A stretch of 7,341 nt of DNA from positions 1 to 7,341 of the forward strand of contig JAUQYB010000101.1 in the NCBI GenBank assembly GCA_030837825.1. Direction: 5' to 3'. Positions 1 through 6,998 of this stretch are shown piece by piece. The notes beneath the pieces were generated by a model, which saw nothing but the letters and a program-made list of their open reading frames with translations, ran no database searches and was not told the origin of the DNA. Within the stretch, counting starts at the first letter, position 1. Every line of letters starts with the position of its first letter. This DNA is from Albidovulum sp. GTDB taxonomy: Bacteria > Pseudomonadota > Alphaproteobacteria > Rhodobacterales > Rhodobacteraceae. Made by a program: the position numbers and the translations under genes.

Positions 1-1
1 T

Positions 2-1591
2 GCCAACCAGCTTGAACTTCTGCAGACGGCCGAGGCCGTCGCGCGCGAGAAGATGATCGACCCCGTCCTCGTCATCGAGGCGATGGAGGAAAGCCTCGCC
101 CGCGCCGCGAAGTCGCGTTACGGCTCCGAGATGGATATCCGGGTGAAGATCGACCGCAAGACCGGCCGTGCCGCCTTCACCCGCGTGCGCACCGTGGTCG
201 AGGACGACGCGGTGGAGAACTACCAGGCGCAGCTCACGGTTGCGCAGGCCAGGCAATATATCGCCGATCCCAAGGTCGGCGACGAGGTCGTGGACGAGGT
301 TCCGCCCGTCGATCTGGGCCGCATTGCCGCGCAATCGGCCAAGCAGGTGATCCTGCAAAAGGTCCGCGAGGCAGAGCGCGATCGGCAGTTCGAGGAATTC
401 AAGGACCGCAAGGGCACGATCATCAACGGCGTGGTCAAGCGCGAGGAATACGGCAACATCATCGTCGACATCGGCCGGGGCGAGGCGATCCTGCGCCGCA
501 ACGAGAAGATCGGCCGCGAAAGCTACCGCCCGAACGACCGCATCCGCAGCTACATCAAGGACGTGCGCCGCGAGGCGCGGGGCCCGCAGGTGTTCCTCAG
601 CCGCACCGATCCGCAGTTCATGGCCGAGCTTTTCAAGATGGAAGTGCCGGAAATCTACGACGGCGTCATCGAGATCAAGGCCGTGGCCCGCGACCCGGGC
701 AGCCGCGCCAAGATCGGCGTCATCTCCTACGACAGCTCGATCGATCCGGTTGGCGCCTGCGTCGGCATGCGCGGCAGCCGCGTGCAGGCTGTGGTGAACG
801 AGCTTCAGGGCGAGAAGATCGACATCATCCCGTGGAACGAGGATCAGGCCACCTTCCTCGTCAACGCGCTTCAGCCCGCCGAGGTTTCCAAGGTCGTCAT
901 CGACGAGGAGGCCGGAAAGATCGAGGTCGTGGTGCCGGACGAACAGCTTTCGCTCGCCATCGGCCGGCGCGGTCAGAACGTCCGGCTTGCCTCCCAGCTT
1001 ACCGGGCTCGACATCGACATCCTCACCGAGGAAGAGGAAAGCCGGCGCCGTCAGGCCGAATTCGCCGAGCGCACGAAGCTCTTCATGGATGCGCTCGACC
1101 TCGACGAGTTCTTCGCGCAGCTCCTGGTGGCGGAGGGTTTCACCAACCTCGAGGAAGTCGCCTACGTCGACATGGACGAGCTTCTGTCGATCGAAGGCGT
1201 GGACGAGGCGACGGCTGCAGAGCTTCAGGCCCGTGCCCGCGACGTGATCGAGGAGCAGAACCGCAAGGCGCTGGAAAACGCCCGCGCCCTTGGCGTCGAG
1301 GACAGCCTGATCGGTTTCGAGGGGCTGACCCCGCAGATGATCGAGGCGCTCGCCAAGGACGACGTCAAGACGCTGGAAGACTTCGCCACGCTCGCCGACT
1401 GGGAAGTCGCCGGCGGCTGGACCACGGTCAATGGCGAGCGTGTGAAGGACGAGGGCATTCTCGAGAAGTTCGACGTGAGCCTCGAGGAAGCCCAGCACAT
1501 GGTGATGACGGCGCGCATCCAGCTCGGCTGGGTCGATCCGACGGAGCTTGAGGCGACCGAGGGCGCCGAAGACGAGGAGGCCGAGGCCTGA
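2..1591 (+). CDS. nusA: Transcription termination/antitermination factor NusA (5' end cut by window)
   Basis: NusA binds RNA polymerase and nascent RNA and modulates pausing, intrinsic termination and antitermination. The reading frame is open from base 2, so the ATG at 53 is internal: the upstream codons read [17 protein letters not shown], typical of an alphaproteobacterial NusA N-terminus. Probably only about six codons are missing. Counting the codon at base 2 as residue 1, 529 residues are present. The order is the N-terminal polymerase-binding domain (to about 130), an S1 domain (about 136-200), then two KH domains with GXXG loops GMRG (residue 255, bases 764-775) and GRRG (residue 321, bases 962-973). 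An acidic C-terminal part follows (about 358-529) with helix-hairpin-helix-like repeats and a Glu/Asp-rich tail. This matches the longer NusA form that carries C-terminal repeats. It is the first gene of the nusA–ylxR–infB cluster; rimP would be expected upstream, outside the window. The identification is very secure. Confidence 0.97.
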   Translation, partial: ANQLELLQTAEAVAREKMIDPVLVIEAMEESLARAAKSRYGSEMDIRVKIDRKTGRAAFTRVRTVVEDDAVENYQAQLTVAQARQYIADPKVGDEVVDEVPPVDLGRIAAQSAKQVILQKVREAERDRQFEEFKDRKGTIINGVVKREEYGNIIVDIGRGEAILRRNEKIGRESYRPNDRIRSYIKDVRREARGPQVFLSRTDPQFMAELFKMEVPEIYDGVIEIKAVARDPGSRAKIGVISYDSSIDPVGACVGMRGSRVQAVVNELQGEKIDIIPWNEDQATFLVNALQPAEVSKVVIDEEAGKIEVVVPDEQLSLAIGRRGQNVRLASQLTGLDIDILTEEEESRRRQAEFAERTKLFMDALDLDEFFAQLLVAEGFTNLEEVAYVDMDELLSIEGVDEATAAELQARARDVIEEQNRKALENARALGVEDSLIGFEGLTPQMIEALAKDDVKTLEDFATLADWEVAGGWTTVNGERVKDEGILEKFDVSLEEAQHMVMTARIQLGWVDPTELEATEGAEDEEAEA

Positions 1592-1614
1592 TATGGGCCT
1601 CGGGAGATGGCCAT

Positions 1615-2244
1615 ATGACCCGCGGGGGACGCGACAAGGACAGGGATGAACCGGAACGGCGCTGCATCGTCACGGGTGACGTGCAGCCCAAGGCAGGACT
1701 CATCCGCTTCGTCGTGTCGCCCGAGGGCGTGGTCGTTCCCGACCTGGCCGGCAAGCTGCCGGGCCGCGGCATCTGGGTGACGGCCGGGCGCGCCGCCATC
1801 GAGAAGGCGGCCGCCAAGGGGCTTTTCGCGCGCGCGGCGCGTGGCAAGGTCACGGTGCCCGAAGGTCTCGCCGATCTGGTGGAGGCAGGGTTGGCGCGGC
1901 GCGTGGTCGACCTTATCTCTCTGGCACGGAAGGCGGGCCTAGCCGTGGCCGGGTTCGAGAAGGTCAAGGGCTGGCTTGCCGATGGCAAGGCCAAGGTCCT
2001 TCTTCAGGCTTCCGACGGTTCGGAGCGCGGCAAGGGCAAGCGCTGGACGCCCCAGGGGGGGCGCTGGTGCGGTTGCCTGACGTCGTCCGAGCTCGGGCTG
2101 GCCGTCGGGCGAGATAGTGTGATACAGGGCGCGCTCGGCGCGGGCGGACTCTCCCAACGTGGTGTAGAGGATGCCGCGAAGCTTTCGGGTGTGCTCACGA
2201 AAGACGGCGGATCGGCCGCCGGGAAGGATACGAAGACGGCATGA
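1615..2244 (+). CDS. ylxR: YlxR (DUF448) domain fused to an L7Ae/YlxQ-like domain, probable RNA-binding protein
   Basis: A 209-residue protein between nusA and infB, the classic position of ylxR. Residues 14-90 resemble the DUF448/YlxR family: an RRCIVTG opening (15-21), the IRFVVSPEG stretch (30-38) and KLPGRGIWV (47-55). From about residue 97 the sequence changes to an L7Ae/YlxQ-like pattern, with [10 protein letters not shown] (99-108), GFEKV (113-117) and VLLQASDGS (128-136), followed by [12 protein letters not shown]. In Firmicutes these two domains are separate neighbouring genes (ylxR, ylxQ); here they form one polypeptide. Family knowledge points to RNA or nucleic-acid binding, but the exact target is not established from sequence. 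The ATG at 1615 follows GGGAG (1602-1606) with 8-base spacing. The stop overlaps the infB start (ATGA, 2241-2244), which suggests translational coupling. The C-terminal 20 residues or so are low-complexity and probably disordered. Confidence 0.9.
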   Translation: MTRGGRDKDRDEPERRCIVTGDVQPKAGLIRFVVSPEGVVVPDLAGKLPGRGIWVTAGRAAIEKAAAKGLFARAARGKVTVPEGLADLVEAGLARRVVDLISLARKAGLAVAGFEKVKGWLADGKAKVLLQASDGSERGKGKRWTPQGGRWCGCLTSSELGLAVGRDSVIQGALGAGGLSQRGVEDAAKLSGVLTKDGGSAAGKDTKTA

Positions 2245-4766
2245 GCGATCCAGACGGCAAGAAACCCCTTGGCCTCGGCGGCGGGCGTTCCGGCCAGGTG
2301 AAGCAGAGCTTCAGCCACGGCCGAACGAAGAATGTCGTCGTCGAGACGAAGCGCAAGCGGATCGTCGTGCCGAAGCCCGGCGGGGCGCAGGGCGGGCCCG
2401 GCGCGGCTGCTCCGACGCTCGGCGACCCTTCGCGTCGGCCGGCCGGCATTTCCGATGCCGAGATGGAGCGCCGCCTCAAGGCCCTTCAGGCCGCCAAGGC
2501 CCGCGAGGCCGAGGAGACCCAGCGCCGCGCCGAAGACGAACGCCAGCGCGAGGAAGAGCGTGAGCGTCGCCGCGCCGAGGTCGAGGCCAAGGAGCGCGAG
2601 GAGCGCGAGCGCGAAGAGGCGCTGAAGCTCAAGGCCGAAGAAGAGGCTCGTCGCGCCGAAGAGGCCGAGGCCCGCGCCGCGCGCAAGGAAGACTTCAAGA
2701 AACCGGCCCCGGCCAAGCCGGCGCCGGTCGATCAGGCGGCCGTGCAGGCGGCCGCGACACGCGCCGAGACCAAGGGCGTGCCCGTCGGCGGTCCCCGCAA
2801 GACCGACCGTGAGCGCGATGACCGCGGCGGCGGCGAGCGGGATCGCGGCCGTGTCAGCCGCGACGAGGGTCGCAGGGCCGGCAAGCTTACCCTTTCCGAG
2901 GCGCTTGACGAGGGCGGACGCCAGCGTTCGCTCGCGGCGATGAAGCGCAAGCAGGAAAAGGCGCGCGCCAAGGCACTCGGCATGGGCCACAAGGCCGAAA
3001 AGCAGTCGCGCGACGTGCAGTTGCCCGAGACCATCGTGGTCCAGGAACTGGCCAACCGCATGGCGGAACGCGCCGCCGATGTGGTCAAGTCGCTGATGAA
3101 GATGGGCATGATGGTCACGATGAACCAGACCATCGACGCCGACACCGCCGAACTGGTGATCGAGGAATTCGGCCACCATGCCGTCCGCGTCACCGATGCC
3201 GACGTCGAGCAGGCGATCGACACGGTGGAGGACAAGACCGAGGATCTGGTCGGCCGCCCGCCGATCGTGACGATCATGGGCCACGTCGACCACGGCAAGA
3301 CCTCGCTCCTCGACGCGATCCGCCATGCCAATGTCGTGGCGGGCGAGGCCGGCGGCATCACCCAGCACAACGGCGCCTATCAGGTGAAGACCGATTCCGG
3401 CGCGGTGCTGACCTTCCTCGACACGCCGGGCCACGCCGCCTTCACCTCGATGCGCGCGCGCGGGGCCCAGGTGACCGACATCGTCGTGCTGGTGGTGGCC
3501 GCCGACGACGCGGTGATGCCGCAGACGGTGGAGGCGATCAACCACGCCAAGGCCGCCGGCGTGCCGATGATCGTCGCCATCAACAAGATCGACAAGCCTG
3601 CCGCTAATCCGCAGAAGGTCCGCACCGATCTTCTCCAGCACGAGGTCGTCGTCGAGGCGATGTCGGGCGAGGTGCAGGACGTCGAGGTTTCGGCCAAGAC
3701 CGGCAAGGGGCTGGACGAGCTTCTGGAGGCGATCGCGCTTCAGGCCGAGATTCTCGAGCTCAGCGCCAACCCGAAACGTGCGGCTTCGGGGGCGGTGATC
3801 GAAGCCAAGCTCGATGTCGGGCGCGGGCCTGTGGCCACCGTTCTCGTGCAGAACGGCACGCTGCGCCAGGGCGACATCTTCGTCGTCGGCGAGCAATGGG
3901 GCAAGGTGCGTGCGCTGGTGAACGACAAGGGCGACCGTGTCAAGCAGGCCGGACCCTCAGTCCCGGTCGAGGTGCTGGGTCTCAACGGGACGCCGGAGGC
4001 GGGCGACGTGCTGAACGTCGTCGAGACCGAGGCGCAGGCCCGCGAGATCGCCGCCTACCGGGAGCAGGCGGCGAAAGACAAGCGTGCGGCGGCCGGGGCG
4101 GCGACGACGCTGGAGCAGTTGATGGCGAAAGCCAAGGCTGACGAGAGCGTGGCCGAGCTTCCGATCGTCGTGAAGGCCGACGTTCAGGGTTCGGCCGAAG
4201 CGATTGTCCAGGCGATGGAAAAAATCGGCAACGAGGAGGTGCGGGTTCGCGTGCTCCATTCCGGTGTCGGCGCCATCACCGAGTCCGACATCGGCCTTGC
4301 CGAGGCGAGCCATGCACCGGTTATCGGCTTCAACGTCCGGGCCAACGCGCCGGCGCGCGCGGCCGCGAACCAGAAGGGCGTGGAGATTCGCTACTACTCG
4401 GTCATCTACGATCTCGTGGACGACGTGAGGGCGGCGGCGTCCGGCCTGTTGAAGGCCGAAGTGCGCGAGAACTTCATCGGCTACGCCGAGATCAAGGAAG
4501 TGTTCAAGGTCTCGGGTGTCGGCAAGGTCGCCGGCTGCCTCGTCACCGAAGGTGTCGCGCGCCGGTCGGCGGGCGTCCGGCTCTTGCGCGACAACGTCGT
4601 GATCCACGAGGGCACCCTGAAAACCCTCAAGCGATTCAAGGACGAGGTCAAGGAAGTGCAGTCGGGCCAGGAATGCGGGATGGCGTTCGAGAACTACGAC
4701 GACATCCGTCCGGGCGATATCATCGAGATCTTCGAGCGCGAGGAAGTCGAGCGGAAGCTGGCATGA
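2241..4766 (+). CDS. infB: Translation initiation factor IF-2
   Basis: IF-2 is the GTPase that brings initiator fMet-tRNA to the 30S ribosomal subunit and promotes joining of the 50S subunit. The 841-residue protein starts with a basic segment, then a long charged Glu/Arg/Ala-rich coiled-coil or disordered stretch (about 70-151). A short GKLTLSEAL segment precedes the IF2_N domain (about 258-320). The GTPase core has G1 GHVDHGKT (347-354), G3 DTPGH (394-398), G4 NKID (448-451) and G5 SAK (484-486). Domains II, III and the initiator-tRNA-binding C-terminal domain follow, including [19 protein letters not shown] and the ending [17 protein letters not shown]. The length is close to that of other long proteobacterial IF-2 proteins. 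One oddity is Asn377 in the switch I region ([10 protein letters not shown]), where Ile is usual. The ATG overlaps the ylxR stop by four bases, with a modest AAGGA at 2224-2228. Hairpins follow the stop codon. Confidence 0.98.
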   Translation: MSDPDGKKPLGLGGGRSGQVKQSFSHGRTKNVVVETKRKRIVVPKPGGAQGGPGAAAPTLGDPSRRPAGISDAEMERRLKALQAAKAREAEETQRRAEDERQREEERERRRAEVEAKEREEREREEALKLKAEEEARRAEEAEARAARKEDFKKPAPAKPAPVDQAAVQAAATRAETKGVPVGGPRKTDRERDDRGGGERDRGRVSRDEGRRAGKLTLSEALDEGGRQRSLAAMKRKQEKARAKALGMGHKAEKQSRDVQLPETIVVQELANRMAERAADVVKSLMKMGMMVTMNQTIDADTAELVIEEFGHHAVRVTDADVEQAIDTVEDKTEDLVGRPPIVTIMGHVDHGKTSLLDAIRHANVVAGEAGGITQHNGAYQVKTDSGAVLTFLDTPGHAAFTSMRARGAQVTDIVVLVVAADDAVMPQTVEAINHAKAAGVPMIVAINKIDKPAANPQKVRTDLLQHEVVVEAMSGEVQDVEVSAKTGKGLDELLEAIALQAEILELSANPKRAASGAVIEAKLDVGRGPVATVLVQNGTLRQGDIFVVGEQWGKVRALVNDKGDRVKQAGPSVPVEVLGLNGTPEAGDVLNVVETEAQAREIAAYREQAAKDKRAAAGAATTLEQLMAKAKADESVAELPIVVKADVQGSAEAIVQAMEKIGNEEVRVRVLHSGVGAITESDIGLAEASHAPVIGFNVRANAPARAAANQKGVEIRYYSVIYDLVDDVRAAASGLLKAEVRENFIGYAEIKEVFKVSGVGKVAGCLVTEGVARRSAGVRLLRDNVVIHEGTLKTLKRFKDEVKEVQSGQECGMAFENYDDIRPGDIIEIFEREEVERKLA

Positions 4767-4770
4767 AAAG

Positions 4771-4788
4771 GGAGGCGCCAGCGCCTCC
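4771..4788 (+). terminator. Hairpin directly after the infB stop, part of a possible tandem terminator
   Basis: GGAGGCGC (4771-4778) and GCGCCTCC (4781-4788) are perfect inverted repeats around CA. Allowing a four-base CCAG loop, the stem is 7 bp. It begins four bases after the infB stop codon. No T-run follows (TCCAGATCG), so on its own it is a poor intrinsic terminator. It could instead protect the 3' end of the mRNA or work together with the stronger hairpin at 4811-4840. Confidence 0.45.
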
Positions 4789-4810
4789 TCCAGATCGAGC
4801 GGATTTGAAA

Positions 4811-4840
4811 AGGGCCGCCTGAGGATCAGGCGGCCTTCTT
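4811..4840. terminator. Bidirectional intrinsic terminator shared by infB and the small convergent gene
   Basis: GGCCGCCTGA (4813-4822) pairs perfectly with TCAGGCGGCC (4826-4835) around a three-base GGA loop. One GU and one AU pair extend the stem outwards. On the + strand it is followed by TTCTTC; on the - strand by CCCTTTTC. The T-rich sequence on both sides suits termination in both directions: the end of the nusA–ylxR–infB transcript and the end of the leftward small gene. The stop codon of the small gene (TCA on +, 4826-4828) and its last Ala codons lie inside the right arm of the stem. Confidence 0.7.
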
Positions 4841-4963
4841 CACGACGGGATAGCCTTCGAACAGAAGGTTACCCACCCGCACGAGGATCTTGCCGTTCTC
4901 GAGCTGCCGCTCGAACGTCCCCTGAACGGATACACAGCTTCCAAGAGTGATGGTTCGCAGCAT
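4826..4963 (-). CDS. Small hypothetical protein, 45 residues
   Basis: An open frame read leftwards from ATG (4963-4961) to TGA (4828-4826). It begins MLRTITLGSCVSVQG, continues through GKILVRVGN (24-32) and ends EGYPVVKKAA. Support for translation is good. GGAGG (complement of 4971-4975) stands seven bases upstream of the ATG, a terminator-like hairpin begins at its stop, and the frame fills the space between infB and the AT-richer upstream region. There is one Cys (10) and no signal peptide or membrane segment. Alternating hydrophobic and polar residues (ITLGSCVSVQG, KILVRV, LLFEGYPVV) suggest a compact protein of three or four beta strands. I do not recognise a named family and assign no function. 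It may be a lineage-conserved small protein of Rhodobacterales, but that is only an impression. It lies downstream of mutT on the same strand but probably has its own transcript. Confidence 0.72.
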   Translation of the reverse strand: MLRTITLGSCVSVQGTFERQLENGKILVRVGNLLFEGYPVVKKAA

Positions 4964-4970
4964 CGCTTTT

Positions 4971-4975
4971 CCTCC
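4971..4975 (-). promoter_or_regulatory. Strong Shine-Dalgarno site of the 45-residue gene
   Basis: CCTCC on the + strand reads GGAGG on the - strand, within GGGGAGGAAAA. It is seven bases from the ATG at 4963, near the ideal spacing. It is one of the two best Shine-Dalgarno matches at a gene start in the window and is the main reason for accepting such a short frame as a gene. Confidence 0.75.
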
Positions 4976-4995
4976 CCAACCGCGGGCTGCTTTTC

Positions 4996-5023
4996 GGTAT
5001 AGCGTGCAATCGTTAACGGTCAG
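4996..5023 (-). promoter_or_regulatory. Possible sigma-70-type promoter for the 45-residue gene
   Basis: On the - strand, CTGACC (5023-5018, four of six matches to TTGACA) and TATACC (5001-4996, four of six to TATAAT) are separated by 16 bases. This would start transcription at about 4989, leaving a leader of roughly 25 bases before the ATG. The 8-base palindrome CGTTAACG (5011-5018) lies across the spacer and the last base of the -35 box. The match is modest and alphaproteobacterial promoters are variable, so this is a candidate only. Confidence 0.33.
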
Positions 5024-5090
5024 CGAACCGATACTGCCATAAATTTGCCAGAATCAGTTTATTTTGGAAACAATAATTCGACGCACCCCG

Positions 5091-5112
5091 AAAATAAGCG
5101 GAGAAATTCCGC
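5091..5112 (-). terminator. Candidate intrinsic terminator after mutT
   Basis: Read on the - strand, GCGGA (5112-5108) and TCCGC (5102-5098) form a 5-bp stem around ATTTC and are followed by TTATTTT (5097-5091). A second small hairpin stands just upstream at 5130-5115 (CTCACG / CGTGAG around CAAT). The stems are short, but the T-rich tail and the position 45-65 bases past the mutT stop suit the end of the parvulin–argJ–mutT transcript. Confidence 0.45.
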
Positions 5113-5156
5113 AACTCACGATTGCGTGAGGCTCGGGAGCGTGAAGCCGGCGCGTC

Positions 5157-5555
5157 TCAGAGCCAGTCGCGCAGGATCGGGATCAGCGGCAGGTCGGCCG
5201 GCGGCATCGGATAGGCCTGCAGGTCCTTCGGCCGGGCCCAGGCCAGTTCCTGCCCTTCGCGCGCGTGGGCGGTGCCCGACCAGCGGCGGCATGCGAAGAG
5301 TGGCATCAGCAGGTGGAAATCGTCATAGCTGTGGCTGGCGAAGGTCAGCGGCGCAAGGCAGCTTTTCCAGGTGTCGATGCCGAGTTCCTCGCGCAGTTCC
5401 CGGATCAGTGCCGCCTCGGGCGTCTCGCCGGGTTCGACCTTGCCGCCGGGGAATTCCCACAGGCCCGCAAGCGGCTTGCCCGCGGGCCGGCGCGCCAGCA
5501 GAATCCGGCCGTCCGCGTCGATCAGCGCGACGGCAACGACCAGAACCGTCTTCAC
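5157..5555 (-). CDS. mutT: MutT-type Nudix hydrolase, 8-oxo-dGTP diphosphatase
   Basis: MutT hydrolyses oxidised 8-oxo-dGTP to the monophosphate, removing a mutagenic nucleotide from the DNA precursor pool. The 132-residue length is close to that of E. coli MutT. The complete Nudix box GX5EX7REUXEEXGU is visible at residues 38-60: Gly38, Glu44, Arg52-Glu53, Glu56-Glu57, Gly59, Ile60. The glutamates are the metal-binding residues. It is preceded by LAGLWEFPGGK, a MutT-like substrate-site signature. The short length with no extra domain favours MutT over MutY-fused or ADP-ribose types, though the substrate is inferred. The start is GTG (5555-5553), overlapping the argJ stop as GTGA. No strong Shine-Dalgarno precedes it, so translation is probably coupled to argJ. 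The protein ends in the hydrophobic segment LPLIPILRDWL. Confidence 0.92.
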   Translation of the reverse strand: MKTVLVVAVALIDADGRILLARRPAGKPLAGLWEFPGGKVEPGETPEAALIRELREELGIDTWKSCLAPLTFASHSYDDFHLLMPLFACRRWSGTAHAREGQELAWARPKDLQAYPMPPADLPLIPILRDWL

Positions 5556-6976
5556 GACCGATAGTCGGCGTTGATGTCGATGTAGCGGTGCGTCAGATCG
5601 CAGGTCCAGACCGTGCGGGCAGCCTTGCCCGTGCCGAGATCGACCGAGATCACCAGCTCGTCGTTCTTCATGTAGGCGCTGGCGGCCTCCTCGCTGTAGC
5701 CGGGGCTGCGCCAGCCGTTCTCCGCCAGAACCAGGTCGCCGAAGCGGATCGACAGCCGGTCGCGGTCGGCCCTGGCGCCGGACTTGCCCACCGCCATGAC
5801 GACGCGGCCCCAGTTCGCGTCCTCGCCGGCGATGGCGGTCTTGACCAGCGGCGAGTTGGCGATGGCCATCGCCACCCGGTGCGCGTCGGCCGCATCCGCC
5901 GCCCCGGTCACGCGGATCTCGACGAATTTCGTCGCCCCTTCGCCGTCGCGCACCACCTGCTGCGCGAGGTCGAGCATGACGCGGCCGAGGGCCGCCTCGA
6001 ACTCGCGCGCGGTGCGGCTTCTCAGATCGGTGATCGGCGCGGCTTCCGACCTCCCGGTCGCGGCGACGATCAGCGCGTCAGAGGTCGAGGTGTCGCTGTC
6101 GACGGTGATCGCGTTGAACGTTTCGCCGACCTGGCGCGACACGATCTTCTGCAACGCCGGCTGCGGAATCGTCGCATCGGTGAAGATATAGACCAGCATC
6201 GTCGCCATGTCGGGCGCGATCATGCCCGAGCCCTTGGCGATCCCGGCGATGCGGATCGTGCCGCCTTCGCCCGCGATCTCGGCCGCGGCACCCTTCGGAA
6301 AAGTATCGGTGGTCATGATCGCGCGCGCGGCCATCTCGATCCCGTCCGCCGAAAGCGCCGCCTTCAGTTCGCCCGTCGTCGCGGTGATCCGCTCATGCGG
6401 AAGCGGTTCTCCGATCACGCCGGTCGAGGACGAAAACACCCGCGTCACCGGAATGCCGAGCGCCTTCGCGACCCCGCCGGTGACGGCATCGACCGCCTCC
6501 TGGCCAAGCTTGCCGGTAAAGGCATTGGCGTTGCCGGAGTTGACGACGATCGCCGCGCCCTTGTCGCCGCCCTCCTTCACGCGCAGCTTCGCCTCGCAGT
6601 CGAGCACGCAGGCGGCGCGGGTGGCCGAGGTCGTGAAGGCCCCGGCGATGGCGGTGCCGGGGGCGAGGCGCGCCAGCATCACGTCGGTGCGCCCGGCGTA
6701 GCGGACCCCGGCCGCGACGGCCGCGAATTCCACGCCGCGGATGCGCGGGAGCTTCGGGAAGCCGCCCTTCGGGGCGAGCGGGGAGACCGGATTCGGGGCC
6801 TTCTTGCGCACGGTCGCCGCCGCGGCATGGGCGACGTCACCCACCGCGTCGGCCGCCTTGGCAAGCGCCTCCTCGACCACCGGCGCGACCTCGGCTTCAA
6901 GTCGGGCGCGGAGCTTCTTCACCCTGGACTTGAGCTTTCTCGCCTCGGCCTTCCACTCGTCCTTCGTCCTGGCCAT
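5552..6976 (-). CDS. argJ: Arginine biosynthesis protein ArgJ (glutamate N-acetyltransferase) with N-terminal extension
   Basis: ArgJ transfers the acetyl group from N-acetylornithine to glutamate, recycling acetyl in arginine biosynthesis; some members also use acetyl-CoA. It is made as a precursor that cuts itself into alpha and beta chains. The 474-residue protein shows the self-cleavage and nucleophile site MATML with Thr259 (after KGSGMIAPD), the oxyanion-hole region SSSTGVIG (Thr185-Gly186), NSGNANAFTG (146-155) and the usual C-terminus INADYRS. Family members are about 400-410 residues. Here the recognisable enzyme starts near VSPLAPKGGFP (about 64), leaving about 60 extra residues rich in Lys, Arg, Ala and Glu, predicted helical. 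The ATG at 6976 has GGAGG seven bases upstream, so the extension is probably translated. Whether this ArgJ is mono- or bifunctional cannot be read from sequence. It lies 22 bases after the parvulin gene and overlaps mutT by four bases. Confidence 0.95.
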   Translation of the reverse strand: MARTKDEWKAEARKLKSRVKKLRARLEAEVAPVVEEALAKAADAVGDVAHAAAATVRKKAPNPVSPLAPKGGFPKLPRIRGVEFAAVAAGVRYAGRTDVMLARLAPGTAIAGAFTTSATRAACVLDCEAKLRVKEGGDKGAAIVVNSGNANAFTGKLGQEAVDAVTGGVAKALGIPVTRVFSSSTGVIGEPLPHERITATTGELKAALSADGIEMAARAIMTTDTFPKGAAAEIAGEGGTIRIAGIAKGSGMIAPDMATMLVYIFTDATIPQPALQKIVSRQVGETFNAITVDSDTSTSDALIVAATGRSEAAPITDLRSRTAREFEAALGRVMLDLAQQVVRDGEGATKFVEIRVTGAADAADAHRVAMAIANSPLVKTAIAGEDANWGRVVMAVGKSGARADRDRLSIRFGDLVLAENGWRSPGYSEEAASAYMKNDELVISVDLGTGKAARTVWTCDLTHRYIDINADYRS

Positions 6977-6983
6977 GATGGTC

Positions 6984-6988
6984 CCTCC
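6984..6988 (-). promoter_or_regulatory. Shine-Dalgarno site that fixes the argJ start
   Basis: CCTCC on the + strand reads GGAGG on the - strand, seven bases before the ATG at 6976. It lies in the 22-base gap after the parvulin stop. It supports starting argJ here, with the charged extension included, rather than at a downstream codon. Confidence 0.7.
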
Positions 6989-6998
6989 ACGCGGGCTC

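Noticed and set aside
53..55. ATG at 53 as the nusA start
   Set aside because: The frame is open upstream to the window edge and encodes [17 protein letters not shown], a typical NusA N-terminus, so this Met is internal.
2051..2065. Run of seven G in ylxR as a possible frameshift
   Set aside because: The same frame continues with [20 protein letters not shown], which fits the L7Ae-like domain, so the gene reads as intact across the run.
2004..3896. 630-codon open frame on the - strand
   Set aside because: It lies antisense to ylxR and infB, whose motifs are unmistakable. Its translation is His/Arg/Asp/Leu-rich, typical of the complement of GC-rich coding sequence, and shows no domain.
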